Source: Heterocephalus glaber
Lineage: Eukaryota > Chordata > Mammalia > Rodentia > Bathyergidae
NCBI RefSeq assembly: GCF_000247695.1
Contig: NW_004624732.1
Span: 19,299,808-19,363,807, forward strand
Length of the DNA: 64,000 nt
Reading direction: 5' to 3'
Below the pieces are notes generated by a model. That model worked only from the letters and a program-made list of their open reading frames with translations, made no database searches and was not told the origin of the DNA. Below, piece by piece: positions 21,277-32,780 of this stretch. Made by a program: the position numbers and the translations under genes. How positions within the stretch are numbered: position 1 is the stretch's first letter; every line of letters starts with the position of its first letter.

Positions 21277-23490
21277 TTTCTCAATCTGATAAACGCCATC
21301 CACAACAAACCAACAGCCAACATCATACTAAATGAGCTGAAACCATTCATTTGAAAATCAAGAACAAAACAAGGATGTCTACTATCACCATTTCTGTTCA
21401 ATATAGTGTTGCAAACATTAGCCACAGCAATTAGGCAAGAGAAAGAAATAAAAGGGATGTGGATAGGAAAAGATTTTAAATTATGATTATTTTTTGGATG
21501 GCATGATACTCTACATAGAAGACCCCAAAAACTCTACAAAAAGTTTCTTAGAATTAAAAAAACCCAAATTTAATCACATAGAAGGATAAAAGTCAACAGT
21601 CAAAGATAAATAGTATTCCTGTACACTAATAACAAACTCCTCAAGAAGAAAATTAGGTAAATAATACACTTCACAATAGCAACAAGAAAAATAAAATACT
21701 GGGGATTAGCCTAAACAAGGAAGTGAAAGACCTCTACAATGAAATCTATACTATGATGTAAAAGGAGATTAAATACGATATAAGAAAATGGAAAGTTATC
21801 CCCTGTTCCTGGACAGGCAGAGCCAATATAGTGAAAGTAGCCATACTCCCAAAACTGTTATACAGATTAAATGTAACCCCAATCAAAATATCAATAGTAT
21901 TCTTCACAGATGTAGAGAAAACAACCCTAAAATTCATATGATATCGGAAGAGACCTAGAATAGCAAAAGCAACGCTGAGCAACAAGGGCAAGGTTATGGG
22001 CATCAGAATCTTGGACTCAAGTTACACCATGAAGCAATAGGGATAAAACCAGAATGGTATTAGGGAAAAAAAGGCTTGTGAATTAATGGAGCAGAACAGA
22101 CTATGTGGTGCACTTAGTTACCTTATTTTTGACAAAGGGTACAAATACCTTCTCTGGAGGAAAGATAGCCTTTTTAATAAATGATGCTGGGAAAAGTGGC
22201 TTTCCACATCCTGAAAATTGAATCTAGCCTCATATTTCTCAAGATGCAGTAAACTAAAATCAAAATGCATCAAAGATCTAAATATTAAAAAATAATCAAT
22301 CCGCTGGAGGATAGAATAGGTGAAACTCCTTAAGACATAGGTGTAAACAAACACTTTGTGAAAAAAAAATTGTCCAGGTAATATTACAAAGAATCAACAA
22401 ATGGGGTCATATCAAGTTAAAAAGCTTCTACACAGCAAAGGAACCAACCAACAAATTGAAATAAAATCTAAAGAATGGAGAAAAATGTTTCCAGGTACTC
22501 CTCAGAGGACTAATATTTGTAATATATAAATAATTCAAAAATATCAAACTCTCAAAGTTTAGGAACCCAATCATAAAATGGGCATCTGAAATGAGTAAAC
22601 ACTTGTCAGATGAAAAAGTACAAATAGCCAATACCTACATGAAAAAATGCTCAACATCACTGGCCATTCAAGAAATGCAAATAAAAACAATATTCTGATT
22701 CCATCTCACGACAAAAAGAATGGCTATCATGAAGAAATCAATAACAAAAGCTGTGGGAAAAACGGAACCCTTCGTCATTTTTGTGGGAGTGTAAATTGTT
22801 ACAACAACTATGGAAAGTAGTATTGACATTCCTCAAAAATCTAACACTAGTTGTTCCATTTGACTGAGCTATTTCCCTTCTGGATATCTTCCTGAAAGAG
22901 TTAAAGGCACGCCTATCAAACACATACTATCAACTTTATAGCAGTACAATTTATAATAGTTAAATCTTGGAAATATTCTTTATTCTAATCAACAAATGAA
23001 TGGACAAAGAAAATGTGGAATTTATATACAAAGAAAAATTACTCTTCCATAATTAAGATACACTTGAGACATTTTTAAGTAAGTGATGGACCTCAAGGAC
23101 CATAATCTTAAGTGAAATAAGTCAGAAACACAAGTTGAAATATCACATTGTTTCTCTTATGTGAGAAATCCAATGTGTAAATAAGGAGCAAAATGGAAGG
23201 TATTTATTAAGATGTAGGAAGAAGTTTTTCAAATGGAAACTGGAACATGATATGGATAAGCTAGAAGCAAAGGAAAGGATAAAGGATTTAAAAAGAAAAA
23301 AGATTTGAAGGAAAAATAGAAATAGAGCTTTTGTAAATGAAGGGGAAAAGGTTGGAGGCAAGAGAGGAGAAAGTAACGAAAAAGAATTACGATCTGTTAT
23401 GTACAAGTACAAATCCTCCATGATGATTGTGATTATTATATACCACAAGCATCTATAAAAATAAATCCACTAACAGATGAAAAATAATAG
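21277..23490 (+). mobile_element. direct 3' part of the second twin-primed L1
   Basis: Continues ORF2 from LNLINAIHNKPTANI through the active-site region, where the box reads FLDGMILY instead of ADD (about 21484-21512), to the C-terminus and 3' UTR. The tail at 23390-23480 (GTACAAGTACAAATCC, AAATAAATCCACTAAC) matches the other L1 ends. It has many stops and short deletions and is more diverged than the L1 at 9.9-12.9 kb. It lies inside the span of the minus-strand ERV and probably inserted into it. Confidence 0.88.
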
Positions 23491-23494
23491 AAAT

Positions 23495-24720
23495 CCCAAT
23501 GTAGGTACCCATTTAAGCTGTGGTAATTAGGAATCATTAATTGTTCTACTTACCTGCACCCAGAGCAGTACTGGAGTCTTGCGTTAAGAGAAGCCTCCAG
23601 TCTTCTAGAGGTTCACAAGAGTAACTTTCTTCCTTTGGGCAGTCTTTTTCCTTGGATCAATTTTGGCTGGCCTTGTCCTAGAAAGTTGAATCCTTCTATT
23701 TTAATTTTAATGGTCTGTAGGAATATTTTTTTCATTAAGTTTATTGGTACATTTTAAGTATACAACATGGTTACATTCATCATTGGGAACTTGTAACTTT
23801 ACAAGATGTATCTTGGTTCTTATTTTTTTCCCCATTCCCCTGCCCTCCCTTCAACCCCTCCACCCATCCCTATTTACAAAAAAATATGAGAAAAGGAAAA
23901 AATGGAAACAAAGTCTTTGTAAATAGGAGTATCTTTTTCACCAAGGTTAATGAGCACTTGGTCTCTAGGACTGGAAGTCATCACCCTGCGTCAGGAGCTC
24001 ACAAGACTTTGTTCCTATATAAATGGATAGCCTGTTGTACTTGGCCTAGATGAATAAGATATTGTTAGAGTCTGTGGTCTCTTGGTCTGGTACCATATCA
24101 AAAGACAGAAAAGACCATCGATATAGTGTCTCAAATGAACACATACTTTGCACAATTTTGGGAGTGTTTTGAATGCTCATGAGGGCTACTGGTGGGCTAC
24201 TGGCAATAATCATAACTAGAAGACTCTTGGCAAAGTTTTGCCAGAGTTCACTACAGGATCTCATTTACTCATATGACCTTTTCAGAGAACTGAGGTCTCC
24301 ATGCAGAGTGGAGATGGTATTTTATTCCTAAATCCTTTGCTGTCCCTCTTCAAGTTATTTGAAAGGTGAAAGAAGGCCCATTGTCACCCTGAAAGGACTA
24401 GAGTAGGCCAAAAAGAGTGATTATTTATTACAGAAGCACCTTGTCTACCTCTGTAGCCTTCTCTGATTGGGTAGGAAAGTCCTCAATTTGTCATGAAAGG
24501 GGTCAATTAAGACCAATATTTGTTTAAATCCCTCACATTGCAGCATTTGGATACAGATTAATTGCTAGTCAACCCCAGGGTATGTCCCTCTCCTCCATAC
24601 AGGTTGTAACAAAAGAGGAGGTTTGGGGTTGCCAGAGTAATTTTAGGCACAGATTTGGCAAACTTTGCAGACCTGTTGGGTGGCCACCGTTAGTCATTGC
24701 CCTGTGAAAATTTAGGTGGC
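23495..24720 (-). pseudogene. ERV pol: integrase remnant (gammaretrovirus-like)
   Basis: Minus-strand integrase relic. Near 24665-24690 the minus strand codes CKVCQICA, the cysteine part of the HHCC zinc-binding region. The core follows (LVLIDPF about 24500, DNGPSFTF about 24380). The open piece 24046-24264 contains QNTPKIVQ and FDMVPDQE, which follow the gammaretroviral order at the integrase C-terminus. Then SPRDQVLINLGE occurs near 23940. Several stops and frame changes, plus the small L1 at 23737-23924, break it. The integrase end near 23550 is followed by an L1, so an env gene is not seen. Confidence 0.8.
23737..23924. mobile_element. 188-bp twin-primed L1 3' end in the ERV integrase
   Basis: From 23737 to about 23880 it is the L1 3' tail on the minus strand (TAAGTTTATTGGTACATTTT..CCCATTCCCC..CCCTATTTACAAA). 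From about 23881 to 23924 the immediately upstream L1 bases appear on the plus strand (ATATGAGAAAAGGAAAAAAT..CTTTGTAAATAGG). A 16-base target duplication with two mismatches flanks it: AGGAATATTTTTTTCA (23721-23736) and AGGAGTATCTTTTTCA (23925-23940). Confidence 0.92.
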
Positions 24721-25690
24721 CATCTCCCATATAGCATCTCTTCCCATATAAAAAGAATTATGATGGGTTTTTATAGCTTTTTATTGTGTTCCACCTTGAT
24801 GAAGGAACAGTTTATTTTTTAAATACCACCAAATCTCCTTTTAAATTTCCCCTTATTGTAAGGCCCATTTGTATTCCTAGGGGGGTATAGGTTGAGTTTC
24901 ATGATTCCTTGGGAACTGGTAATTAGGCTAGTATTTTGAGAGGCTGTAAAACTTCCCTTTATGTCGCTCTATCAGCCTTTTTATTTCCCATGGAGAAGTT
25001 AGACATGTCTCTTTGGTGTCCCTTGAAATGAATGATAGTGATCTGCTTGGGAAGATAGACTACTATAGGAGCTGTACAATTTATTGCTTGTGCTTTATAG
25101 ATGACCACTTGCTAGTTAGTTGTCCTTTCTTTTCAGATTGCTCCATAGACATGTAGCACCAGAAAAGCATATGTATTTGGGATATGTGTAAATATTTAAC
25201 TATTTGTTTTCTCTTAATATGAATGCCTGGGTAAGGGCTATGAGCTCTGCTTTTCTAACAGAGTCCCCTGGGGTCTCATTGGTTTGCTCCAATGACCTGT
25301 TCTGCACTGACAACTGTAAAACCTACCTTTAGACATCATTATTAAACTAAAACTATTTCCATCAATCCTACCTGCTTTTATAGGTCTTGGAAGTCACTTT
25401 TTCACAAGAGTAGTTAACCTCACATCCTACAGGCATCAGTGAAGCAGGATTAAGAGTAGTATGAGCTTTATGATGGCATCAGGGGTGTCTAAAAGCATGG
25501 GCTGATACTTGTTAAGCTGTTTCCCTGTCAACCATAAGGAAGCATTTTTCTTAAAAGCCTTGACCTGATGGGAAGTCAAAGATTTTAGCTTTTCTCCCAA
25601 AGTTATTTCTGTAGCTTTTTCTACTAGCATAGCTATAGCTGCTATAGCTCTCAGGCAGGGTGACCATCTAGCAGCCACTGTTTCTAACTG
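24721..25690 (-). pseudogene. ERV pol: RT connection and RNase H remnant
   Basis: The minus-strand piece 25436-25678 (80 codons) codes WSPCLRAIAAIAMLVEKA, then LTSHQVKAF, WLTGKQLNKYQPMLLD. This is the order seen in the connection region of gammaretroviral RT just before RNase H. Downstream, towards 24721, the RNase H part is present only in broken frames. Its place between the YVDD box and the integrase supports the call. Confidence 0.8.
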
Positions 25691-27160
25691 TTTTGAAAGG
25701 TATGCTTCTGAGTGGGGTTCTTATCTCAGCCTTTGGTTCAAGACACCAAAAGCAATTACTCTTCTGTCTGATTTGTAGAAAAAGAAGGATTTTTTTATGT
25801 CAGGCATTCCTAGTGTTAGAGTCTGTATGAGGGCATGTTTTATTTCTCAAATGGCATTGGCAGTGACTTTTGTCCATTCCAAGGGCACAGACTCAGGACC
25901 CGTGACAGATTCATGTAAAGACTTTGCCATTAGTCCAAAATTAGATATCCAGATTCATCACAAACCAGCCATTACCAAGAAGAAATGAAGCTATTGTTTG
26001 CTTGCAGGTGCCCCATATCACACTTATCATAGATTCGGTCATTAGACAACTGTCATTTCCCAGGTGTAAGTATGTACCCAAAACATTAGACTTTCTAAAG
26101 GGATACCTAAGCCTTTTCCTTTAAGACCTTTTTAATTCCTTCTTAGTTATAAATTTCAAGGTTTGAATAGTATTATGGTTTAATAGCTTCCAAGTTGGGC
26201 TGTAGTTTAGAGTATCATCCACATACTGGAGGATGATTCCCTGTTTAAGCTCTAGGAACCTTATGTCCTTTCCCAGTGCCTGAGCAAGACAGTGGGGACT
26301 ATCTTTAAAGGCCTGTGGGAGAATTTTCCAAGTATATTGTTTTAGTACACGTAAAACATTAGGAGCAGAGAAAAATCACTCCCCTCCTTACCCATTTGTC
26401 CTGGAGCAGCACTCAAGGGCCATTCTTTCTTAATCACTATTCTCCACCCACTTGAGCTCAGACGAAACTCTAGGGTGATTCTATATCATCCCAGACCAGA
26501 CAATATGCACCCCCCTTTTTTCTTCTCTTGCTCTTGAGTTTAAAAGCCTAGTTTGTATAACATATAGTGTCCCTTTTCTGTCATCCAACACCATTTCTTT
26601 GTTTGTCATGTAGCTGTTTTTCACTACCATCAGTTGTACACTTTACAGTTCTTCACTTTGCATACACAAGAGCATAAAATCTATCTGTTGGATCTACTAT
26701 GCATAAGAGTTTGCCATCAAAACAGGATTTTTCCATTCAAAGACAAAAATGAACTGTCAACCTTAACGGAGGGGACTGCAAAAGAAAACATCTTTGAAGC
26801 TTAACTCTGAGGAGCAACTTGTGTCTCTTAAAATTTAGGAGAGGATTATATAAGGATCTACCACCAGAGAGTGGGTTGGGATTACAGTATCATTAATAAG
26901 GCAGAGGTCTTGTACCATCCTATATTCTCCTGAGAACTTTCCTATGGGGGAGAATAAAAGGGGAACAAGGCAAGGCTACAGAAGACCATGTCTGAAGAAA
27001 CTTGACTATGAGAGGCTCCAAACCCTTATAGGTCTCTTTTTGATTGAATCTTACTTTTGGGTGGATAATTGTCTGGAATCTTTTAGTTTAATAACTACTG
27101 CCATTGTTGAGTTTGCCCACCCAGGTATTCCATTTTAACATACAACAGGATCTACCAGCT
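25691..27160 (-). pseudogene. ERV pol: reverse transcriptase remnant
   Basis: On the minus strand the catalytic box LQYVDDT is intact at 26214-26225 (YVDD). Upstream, near 26880-26925, the fingers motif YRMVQDLCLIND..IPTHSLV matches the gammaretroviral order R-x-V-x-D-L. In-frame stops separate the pieces, so no functional enzyme could be made. The retained YVDD only shows kinship, not activity. Frames on the plus strand here (for example 26944-27138) are shadows. Confidence 0.85.
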
Positions 27161-28650
27161 GGCTAATTAGGTCAGGGAGGCCTGGTGTAGTCCCAAGAGG
27201 TGAAATTCATTTTGGCCTTGCAGGAATTGGAAAATTGCTCCCCGTTTTTCTAGTAAATCCCTTCATAGTAAGGACATAGAGCACCATAGAACAATTAAAA
27301 ACTCATGATAGAACATTTGACCTTCAAATTGACATGTCAGAACAGATATAAAGAAGCTTCCACTAGGGTCCCCTCAACACCAATTATGGCCAGCCATAGA
27401 TGAAGAAGAAGGTTTTCCAGAGAAGAAAGTTAAAACAGAGAAGGCCACTTGTGGTTGTCTAATGAAGTGCTGTCTCATGAGTACCTGTCTCTTCTTAGTG
27501 CCCCAGTCTAGGTTTGCATATTTGTGGGTAGGTTCTACTAATTAGCTATGAAAGATAACTAGGTGTTCCTCTTTACCCTATGTAACTTTTCTCACCTTTT
27601 TATAATTAACAGTTTTCATAATGCATCTTTTTGTTTTTTACTTTACATGTTAAGAGCGGTTTTCTTTTTACTTCATTTTAGCCCATCCCCTGTATTATAG
27701 TTCAGGTTTGGTTCAGTTGGAGGGACAAAAACTTCTCGAAAGTGATTCCCATCTTTAACTGTAGTATATTGTTCATCTGCACATCTAGCCTCCTCTAGGA
27801 TTCTTCTTTTTTAACCTGGGTTACAGAGACTGGACATCTCACCACAATAGGTCAAAAGCAAGGGTTAAAGTTTGAAACCCATCTACAACCAGGATTTGCT
27901 GAAAATTGCCCCAACTGTTCTTTGCATTGTTAGGTATCTGCCACTGAAAAAAAATGAACCTGGACTCAAGTGATCCCCTCTACTCCTGAGAACTCTGTTG
28001 GAGGCAGGATGGGCTATAACTTGGAAGAGTAAGAAATTTCATTGAATTTGTCTTGTGGTGCTAAAGCTGTCTGAGCAGCACCATGAGGGGTTGGGGAAAA
28101 CTGGATCTCTCTAAGGAACTAGTCTCTGATGGAGTTTCAGAGTAGCTTGATGGTGAGACTGATTGACTGGCCTGTGGTTTATAAGGAGAAGTTTGAGGAG
28201 ATCTCCCAGTGTGATTGTTTTCATTAAACAGGTGGGATAGATCCATATACCCCTGAGAGGCAAGAGGTCATCTGAGGGTGGAATTGTAAATTTCCCCTTC
28301 CTTGAAGGTCTTGGAGGCCTCAATCTAATTAAAGAATAGTACAATTTAGATTGCCTTTCTATATCCACTTCTCACTATTTCCTTGTTCCTATTGGACCCA
28401 AATGGTATTGCCATAGAAGATAACTAGTTATTTTTTTATATTATCAGGGTCAAATTGTATTTTAAGGATATAGCCTAATGCAAAGTCACTGGGATCTGCA
28501 CGTGTTCCCCTTGGAGTGTAATGAGGCCTCTGGAGAGAGAGATTTGTTCCAGAGTACTTTTCAGGGCCTCCTGGACAGAGGGATCTTAGCGACTGAAAAC
28601 TCCGTCCAGTTGGCCAGGCCCTCCTCTCCTCCCTCACTTTCACCTTGGCA
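27161..28650 (-). pseudogene. ERV gag/protease remnant
   Basis: This lies just upstream of RT in the minus direction. Minus frames 28111-28368 and 28061-28246 are rich in Pro and Ser (RPPRPSRKGKFTIPPSDDLL; SPQTSPYKPQASQSVSPSSY), like the proline-rich stretch between matrix and capsid in gammaretroviral gag. Frame 28428-28643 lies where matrix would be. No intact zinc knuckle or protease active site could be read. Assignment rests mainly on position. Confidence 0.5.
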
Positions 28651-30960
28651 CAAATTCAAGAGAATCAGGTAAATCCTCTTTCTCTCTGATATTTTTAATC
28701 TTAATTTCAATTTATCAACTACTAGAAATGATTTTAGTTTAATGAATTTGGGAGGATGAGATTTGAGATCTACATTTCATGTTTGGATTATTTGACTGAA
28801 ATTCTTATAAACAAATGAGAACTTAATATACATTGGCTAAAACCAAATTATCTCAATTATTTCAAAGGTTCCCACTACCTTTTCAGACTAAGTCTTCAGC
28901 AATGAGCATATTGTTATAATAAATCCTGCATCCACTCCCCTACCCACCATCCTAGTTGATGCCTTCACCTTTATTGTATTCTCTTCTTGCTTCATAATTA
29001 AATTCAGGGAAATGTCAGTGAAAAGTGCAGAGGAAACACCTCCAATCATTCTTACCCCTGTTAAAGCAATGAGAGACTTGGCAAAAATTATCAAAAATCA
29101 TCATATCAGAACTCTCAGAATAAACCAAAGTCTGGCAGCATTGGTCTAAGAAATATGGCTAAGTTTTGTGGCATTTGTAACTCATTTTCCTCTCATTTCC
29201 CTCTTACCAGCCTGGCATATCAATAGCCACAATCCTAGTAAAAATACAGAGGCAGTCAGCCAAAGCAGCAAAGTGAGGTTGGAATTCCTTTAAAGCCCCA
29301 ATGCCAGAGAATTGGCCTTGACTGACCTGTTTAGTGTTCACTGAAATTACATACTTTCAAGTCTGTCTTTATTTTAACTGACTTGGATCTTGACCAATGA
29401 ACAAAACCGTTTCCTCAGGGACATTTGTCAGTAATTTTTAATGTTTTAACCTGATAACTCATGAGGTCATAGACAACAGGAAAAAAAGTGTTGACCAATA
29501 TCCTTAAAGTGGAAATCTGGAGATCTAGGAGATGATGTGTCCATGGGAGCTATAAAATTGTATAACATACTTTTTGTAACCTGGAGGACAAGACACCTGT
29601 ATAGAATTGTGTGTGTGCCCCAAGAAGAACATCTGAAGTGTAAGCTCACACCTTTGACTGACACTCAATTTCCATGCAAGAAAGAATTGAAAACTAAAGT
29701 GGAGGTGTAAACTGTCCAAATCACTGTAGAAGGGAGGGATCGGATCAAAGTATGTGAAAATCTTCTCAGCAAAGTCAGGGTCATTCTTGTTGCTAAGCAG
29801 TGAAGGGAATCTCTGTTTAGTTGACCACAGAGCTAACCATATAAAGGTTTTAACTGATACACATGTCTTAGAATACAGACAGTACAAAACTGATTCTAAA
29901 AGATCACTGAACATGCAGAAAACATCATCAAAAATATCACCAACAAATAGTAACAGAAACAATCTCTTGAGAGAAGAAAAAATTTATTTGCTTTACCACA
30001 TTATAATATTTAAAATTTTCTGTGTTCAAAAACAATTTTGTGACATGCAAAACAAAACACTGGAAAGTTTGGATTATATGTGTCGGGAGCCAGACTATAT
30101 AATTTTTGGGGAAAAATAATTCATAATTAAAGTATGACTATAGCTATCTAAGTCCCAATGTTGCCTTGCCTGCAAGTCTGCTATGGCATGCAGAAATATA
30201 ACTCAGTTTTGCCTCGGGTCGGAAGTTGAGTCCTCCAGATTCCCATGATACTGTGTCACTCAAGGGCAAGAGTACCTCAGCTGAATAGATCCTGGTTCTT
30301 CTTGTAACAATAAAAAAAGAGAAAGGTTTCACCTGGGCAAAGGACAAATTCTTTATTAGTCTGCTACCTCATCCCACCTACTACTGTAAGAATGCTCTCC
30401 TTACCACCTTCATCAACACAAGATCCTCAGCAACCCAAGAGCCTCAACATAGGATTACCCCCACCCACTGAGTCACCTGAAAAGCCATCCAATTATTATG
30501 TGTACCTAACAAATAATGGCTAACTCAGGAGTGTCTTTGCCTTTGCCTACTCTGAGGCACTGACCACCCAGCCCCCCATGTACTGTGAAATCATGAAAGT
30601 TTCTATTGTCTTTCTTTCTTTAGCTCTCACTGTCCCCCTTTCTAGGCAGTTGGAGGATTGATTGCCCTCTGATATAAAATGTAGGAAGGAAAAATCTATC
30701 AATAAAAACTTGTTCATAAGTTGAACTAATTACAGGGCACCTTCAAATCAATTATCTAAACATGTGCATAATTAAAGGAAATTTTGGATAAAGACTAATA
30801 GAAAATTATAAAATAAAGCTTTGCCTGAAAATACAGAATATCAACAAAAATATAGACATTACGTTAAAATATTAACGTTGGAAAGTGATCAAAATGAATT
30901 TCATATAAAATGAAATAATAGATTATTAGAGAAATTCATCAGTAAAGTAGATAAAGCAGA
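28651..30960. other. unassigned DNA upstream of the ERV
   Basis: This should contain the ERV leader and 5' LTR. A minus-strand stretch near 30150-30360 has AATAAAGAATTTGTCC and could be LTR-like, but it does not resemble the candidate 3' LTR at 19.9-20.3 kb, so no 5' LTR is called. The 145-codon minus frame at 29525-29962 overlaps a 121-codon plus frame and has no recognisable domain. Confidence 0.5.
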
Positions 30961-31141
30961 AGCAATAAGTGAACTTAAAGATTTCTTAACAAAGATCAAC
31001 CACTCTAAAGAACACAAAAGTGAATAAAAAAGTAACTAAAAAAGAGCGTCAAGTAATCAGTGAACTTGTAGATTTCTTAACACAGATCAACCACTCTGAA
31101 GAACACAAAGTGAATAAAAAAAGTAACTAAAAAATAGCTTC
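30961..31141. repeat. 91-bp tandem duplication
   Basis: Two units, 30961-31051 and 31052-31141. Each contains GTGAACTT, GATTTCTTAACA, AGATCAACCACTCT, AAGAACACAAA and AAAAAAGTAACTAAAAAA. About 90 percent identical by eye, with single-base changes and one A-run length difference. Confidence 0.93.
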
Positions 31142-31640
31142 ATGGACATGAACATCATCAAATACACCAACATACATAAAGTGCGAGTCCATGAAAAAGA
31201 GAGGGCACAAAGAGTATTTGCAGAATGGTTAGCCAGAAATTTTAAAAATTTGACAAAAAATTAATCTATTGCAAAGAAGTTCATCATACTTCAAATAGTG
31301 TAAGGTCAAAGAGGTCTACATATAAATATAGCATAAGCAAAGCTTTCAGAGAAAGAGTTTTGAAAGCAGCAGGAAAAAGTGACATCATATAGGCAATTTC
31401 CTTGGTGAGATTAATTGATAATTTCTCCCAGAAAAGGGCAGCAGAAAGAAAGAAAAAAAAAACCCCTGCAAACTAAGAATTTTCTCTAATCTTTTAAGAA
31501 TCAAAGATAAATTTAATAGTTTGCTAGATAAGTAAAAACTTAAGTAACTTATATGTAGTGAATCTACTTCATGACAAAGATTAAAATGAGTTCTTGAGGC
31601 TGAAATGAAGGGATCCTAGACAATAGTTTGAATCCCCATA
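31142..31640 (+). repeat. possible ancient LINE relic
   Basis: Text such as CCCAGAAAAGGGCAGCAGAAAG, AAACCCCTGCAAACTAAGAATTTTCTC, TTCTTGAGGCTGAAATGAAGGGATCCTAGACAATAG follows the order of a familiar mammalian retroelement section (AACCTGCAACCAAGAATACTC..GAGGCTGAAATGAAAGGACACTAGACA). Strongly diverged, and the family is uncertain. Confidence 0.4.
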
Positions 31641-32397
31641 ACGCACCATTAAAGTAACTATGTAAACAGTGTTAATGCACAGAAGTGTTTATAAATACAT
31701 TTTAGTGTGTAACATATCTTGTTCTATCAGATTTAATAGAAAGCTACATAAAGTGATAGTTACAACCTGTAATGATAGGAAAACAAGTATCCAAAGATGT
31801 AACAATATTAATGACTGTACAGAGAAAGGGAAAGCACTAGTGCTATGTAAGGGAAAAGTTTTTGTATATAATTGAAGTTAAACTGGAATTAGTTCAAATC
31901 CTATTGTTAAAAATTAAAGTATTAATTATAATGCAAAAAGGATCTCCTGAGAGGGTAACTAAAAATATAGTAAAAGGAATTAAATTGCTATGCCAGAAAG
32001 TGCCTATTTGCTGCAATATAACCCTGGCCATGCTTCCTCAATTGTTTCCTTCATTTATTTATTTCATCTGTAATGAAGCTGCTCTATGAGTACTTGTTTC
32101 TATCTTCATTCTTAGAAACACAGCTAACAAGAAATAGGGAGAAATTGGGTTTGGAGTTCGAGAGATCTAACGCTTAGTTCTTGCATCTTCAGAGGTTAGC
32201 AGGGTTAGTCCATGGATGGGAACATAATCACATGCAGAGCTTGCTAAATCCTCTTCAATGAATAATGAGAGTAGTACTGTGGACTTTGCCATATTAGTGA
32301 GAAGATTAACTAGATTTCAGCCATGGCATGTGCTGAAAAGCTAATACTACTGTAATTACACTCCACTCATTATATTTCAGAGCTCAATTTTTGTACT
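31641..32397. other. no recognised feature
   Basis: AT-rich DNA. The frames at 31669-31875 and 31862-32089 have no recognisable content. Confidence 0.6.
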
Positions 32398-32780
32398 TTT
32401 TTTTTATTCATTAAGTTTATTGGTACATTTTAGGTACACAATATGATGATATTCTTCATTGGAGATTTGTACCTTTAAATGATATACCTTGGTTGTTATT
32501 TTTTCCCCATTCCCCTCCCCTCCTATCAACCCCTTCACTCCTCTCTATTTACAAAATGTTTCCATATTTTTCCTTTTAGCATATTTATTCTTTTCCCTTC
32601 TTTCCTTTCCCCTATGCCTCTCACTTCCCCTTCCCATATTATTTCATATTTTCTATTATGCATTATGATCCTTTATTACACTTTCAGTTTCTCACACCCG
32701 GAAAACTATTCAATATTTACACATGTATGCTATTTCTTTGACTTAAGAATATGACCTCAATGTGCATCCATTTAGCTGTA
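32398..32780 (-). mobile_element. 3' UTR of near-full-length L1
   Basis: The L1 end is marked by a T run at about 32396-32406, then ATTCATTAAGTTTATTGGTACA and the polypyrimidine block CCCCATTCCCCTCCCC. ORF2 begins (C-terminus) near 32780. This 3' UTR matches those at 14.1, 23.7 and 63.9 kb. Confidence 0.93.

Noticed and set aside
29525..29962. 145-codon minus-strand ORF
   Set aside because: No recognisable domain, and it overlaps a 121-codon frame on the other strand. A few frames of this length are expected by chance in 64 kb.
30144..30360. 5' LTR of the ERV
   Set aside because: AATAAA and LTR-like composition are present, but it does not resemble the candidate 3' LTR and no primer-binding site could be read.
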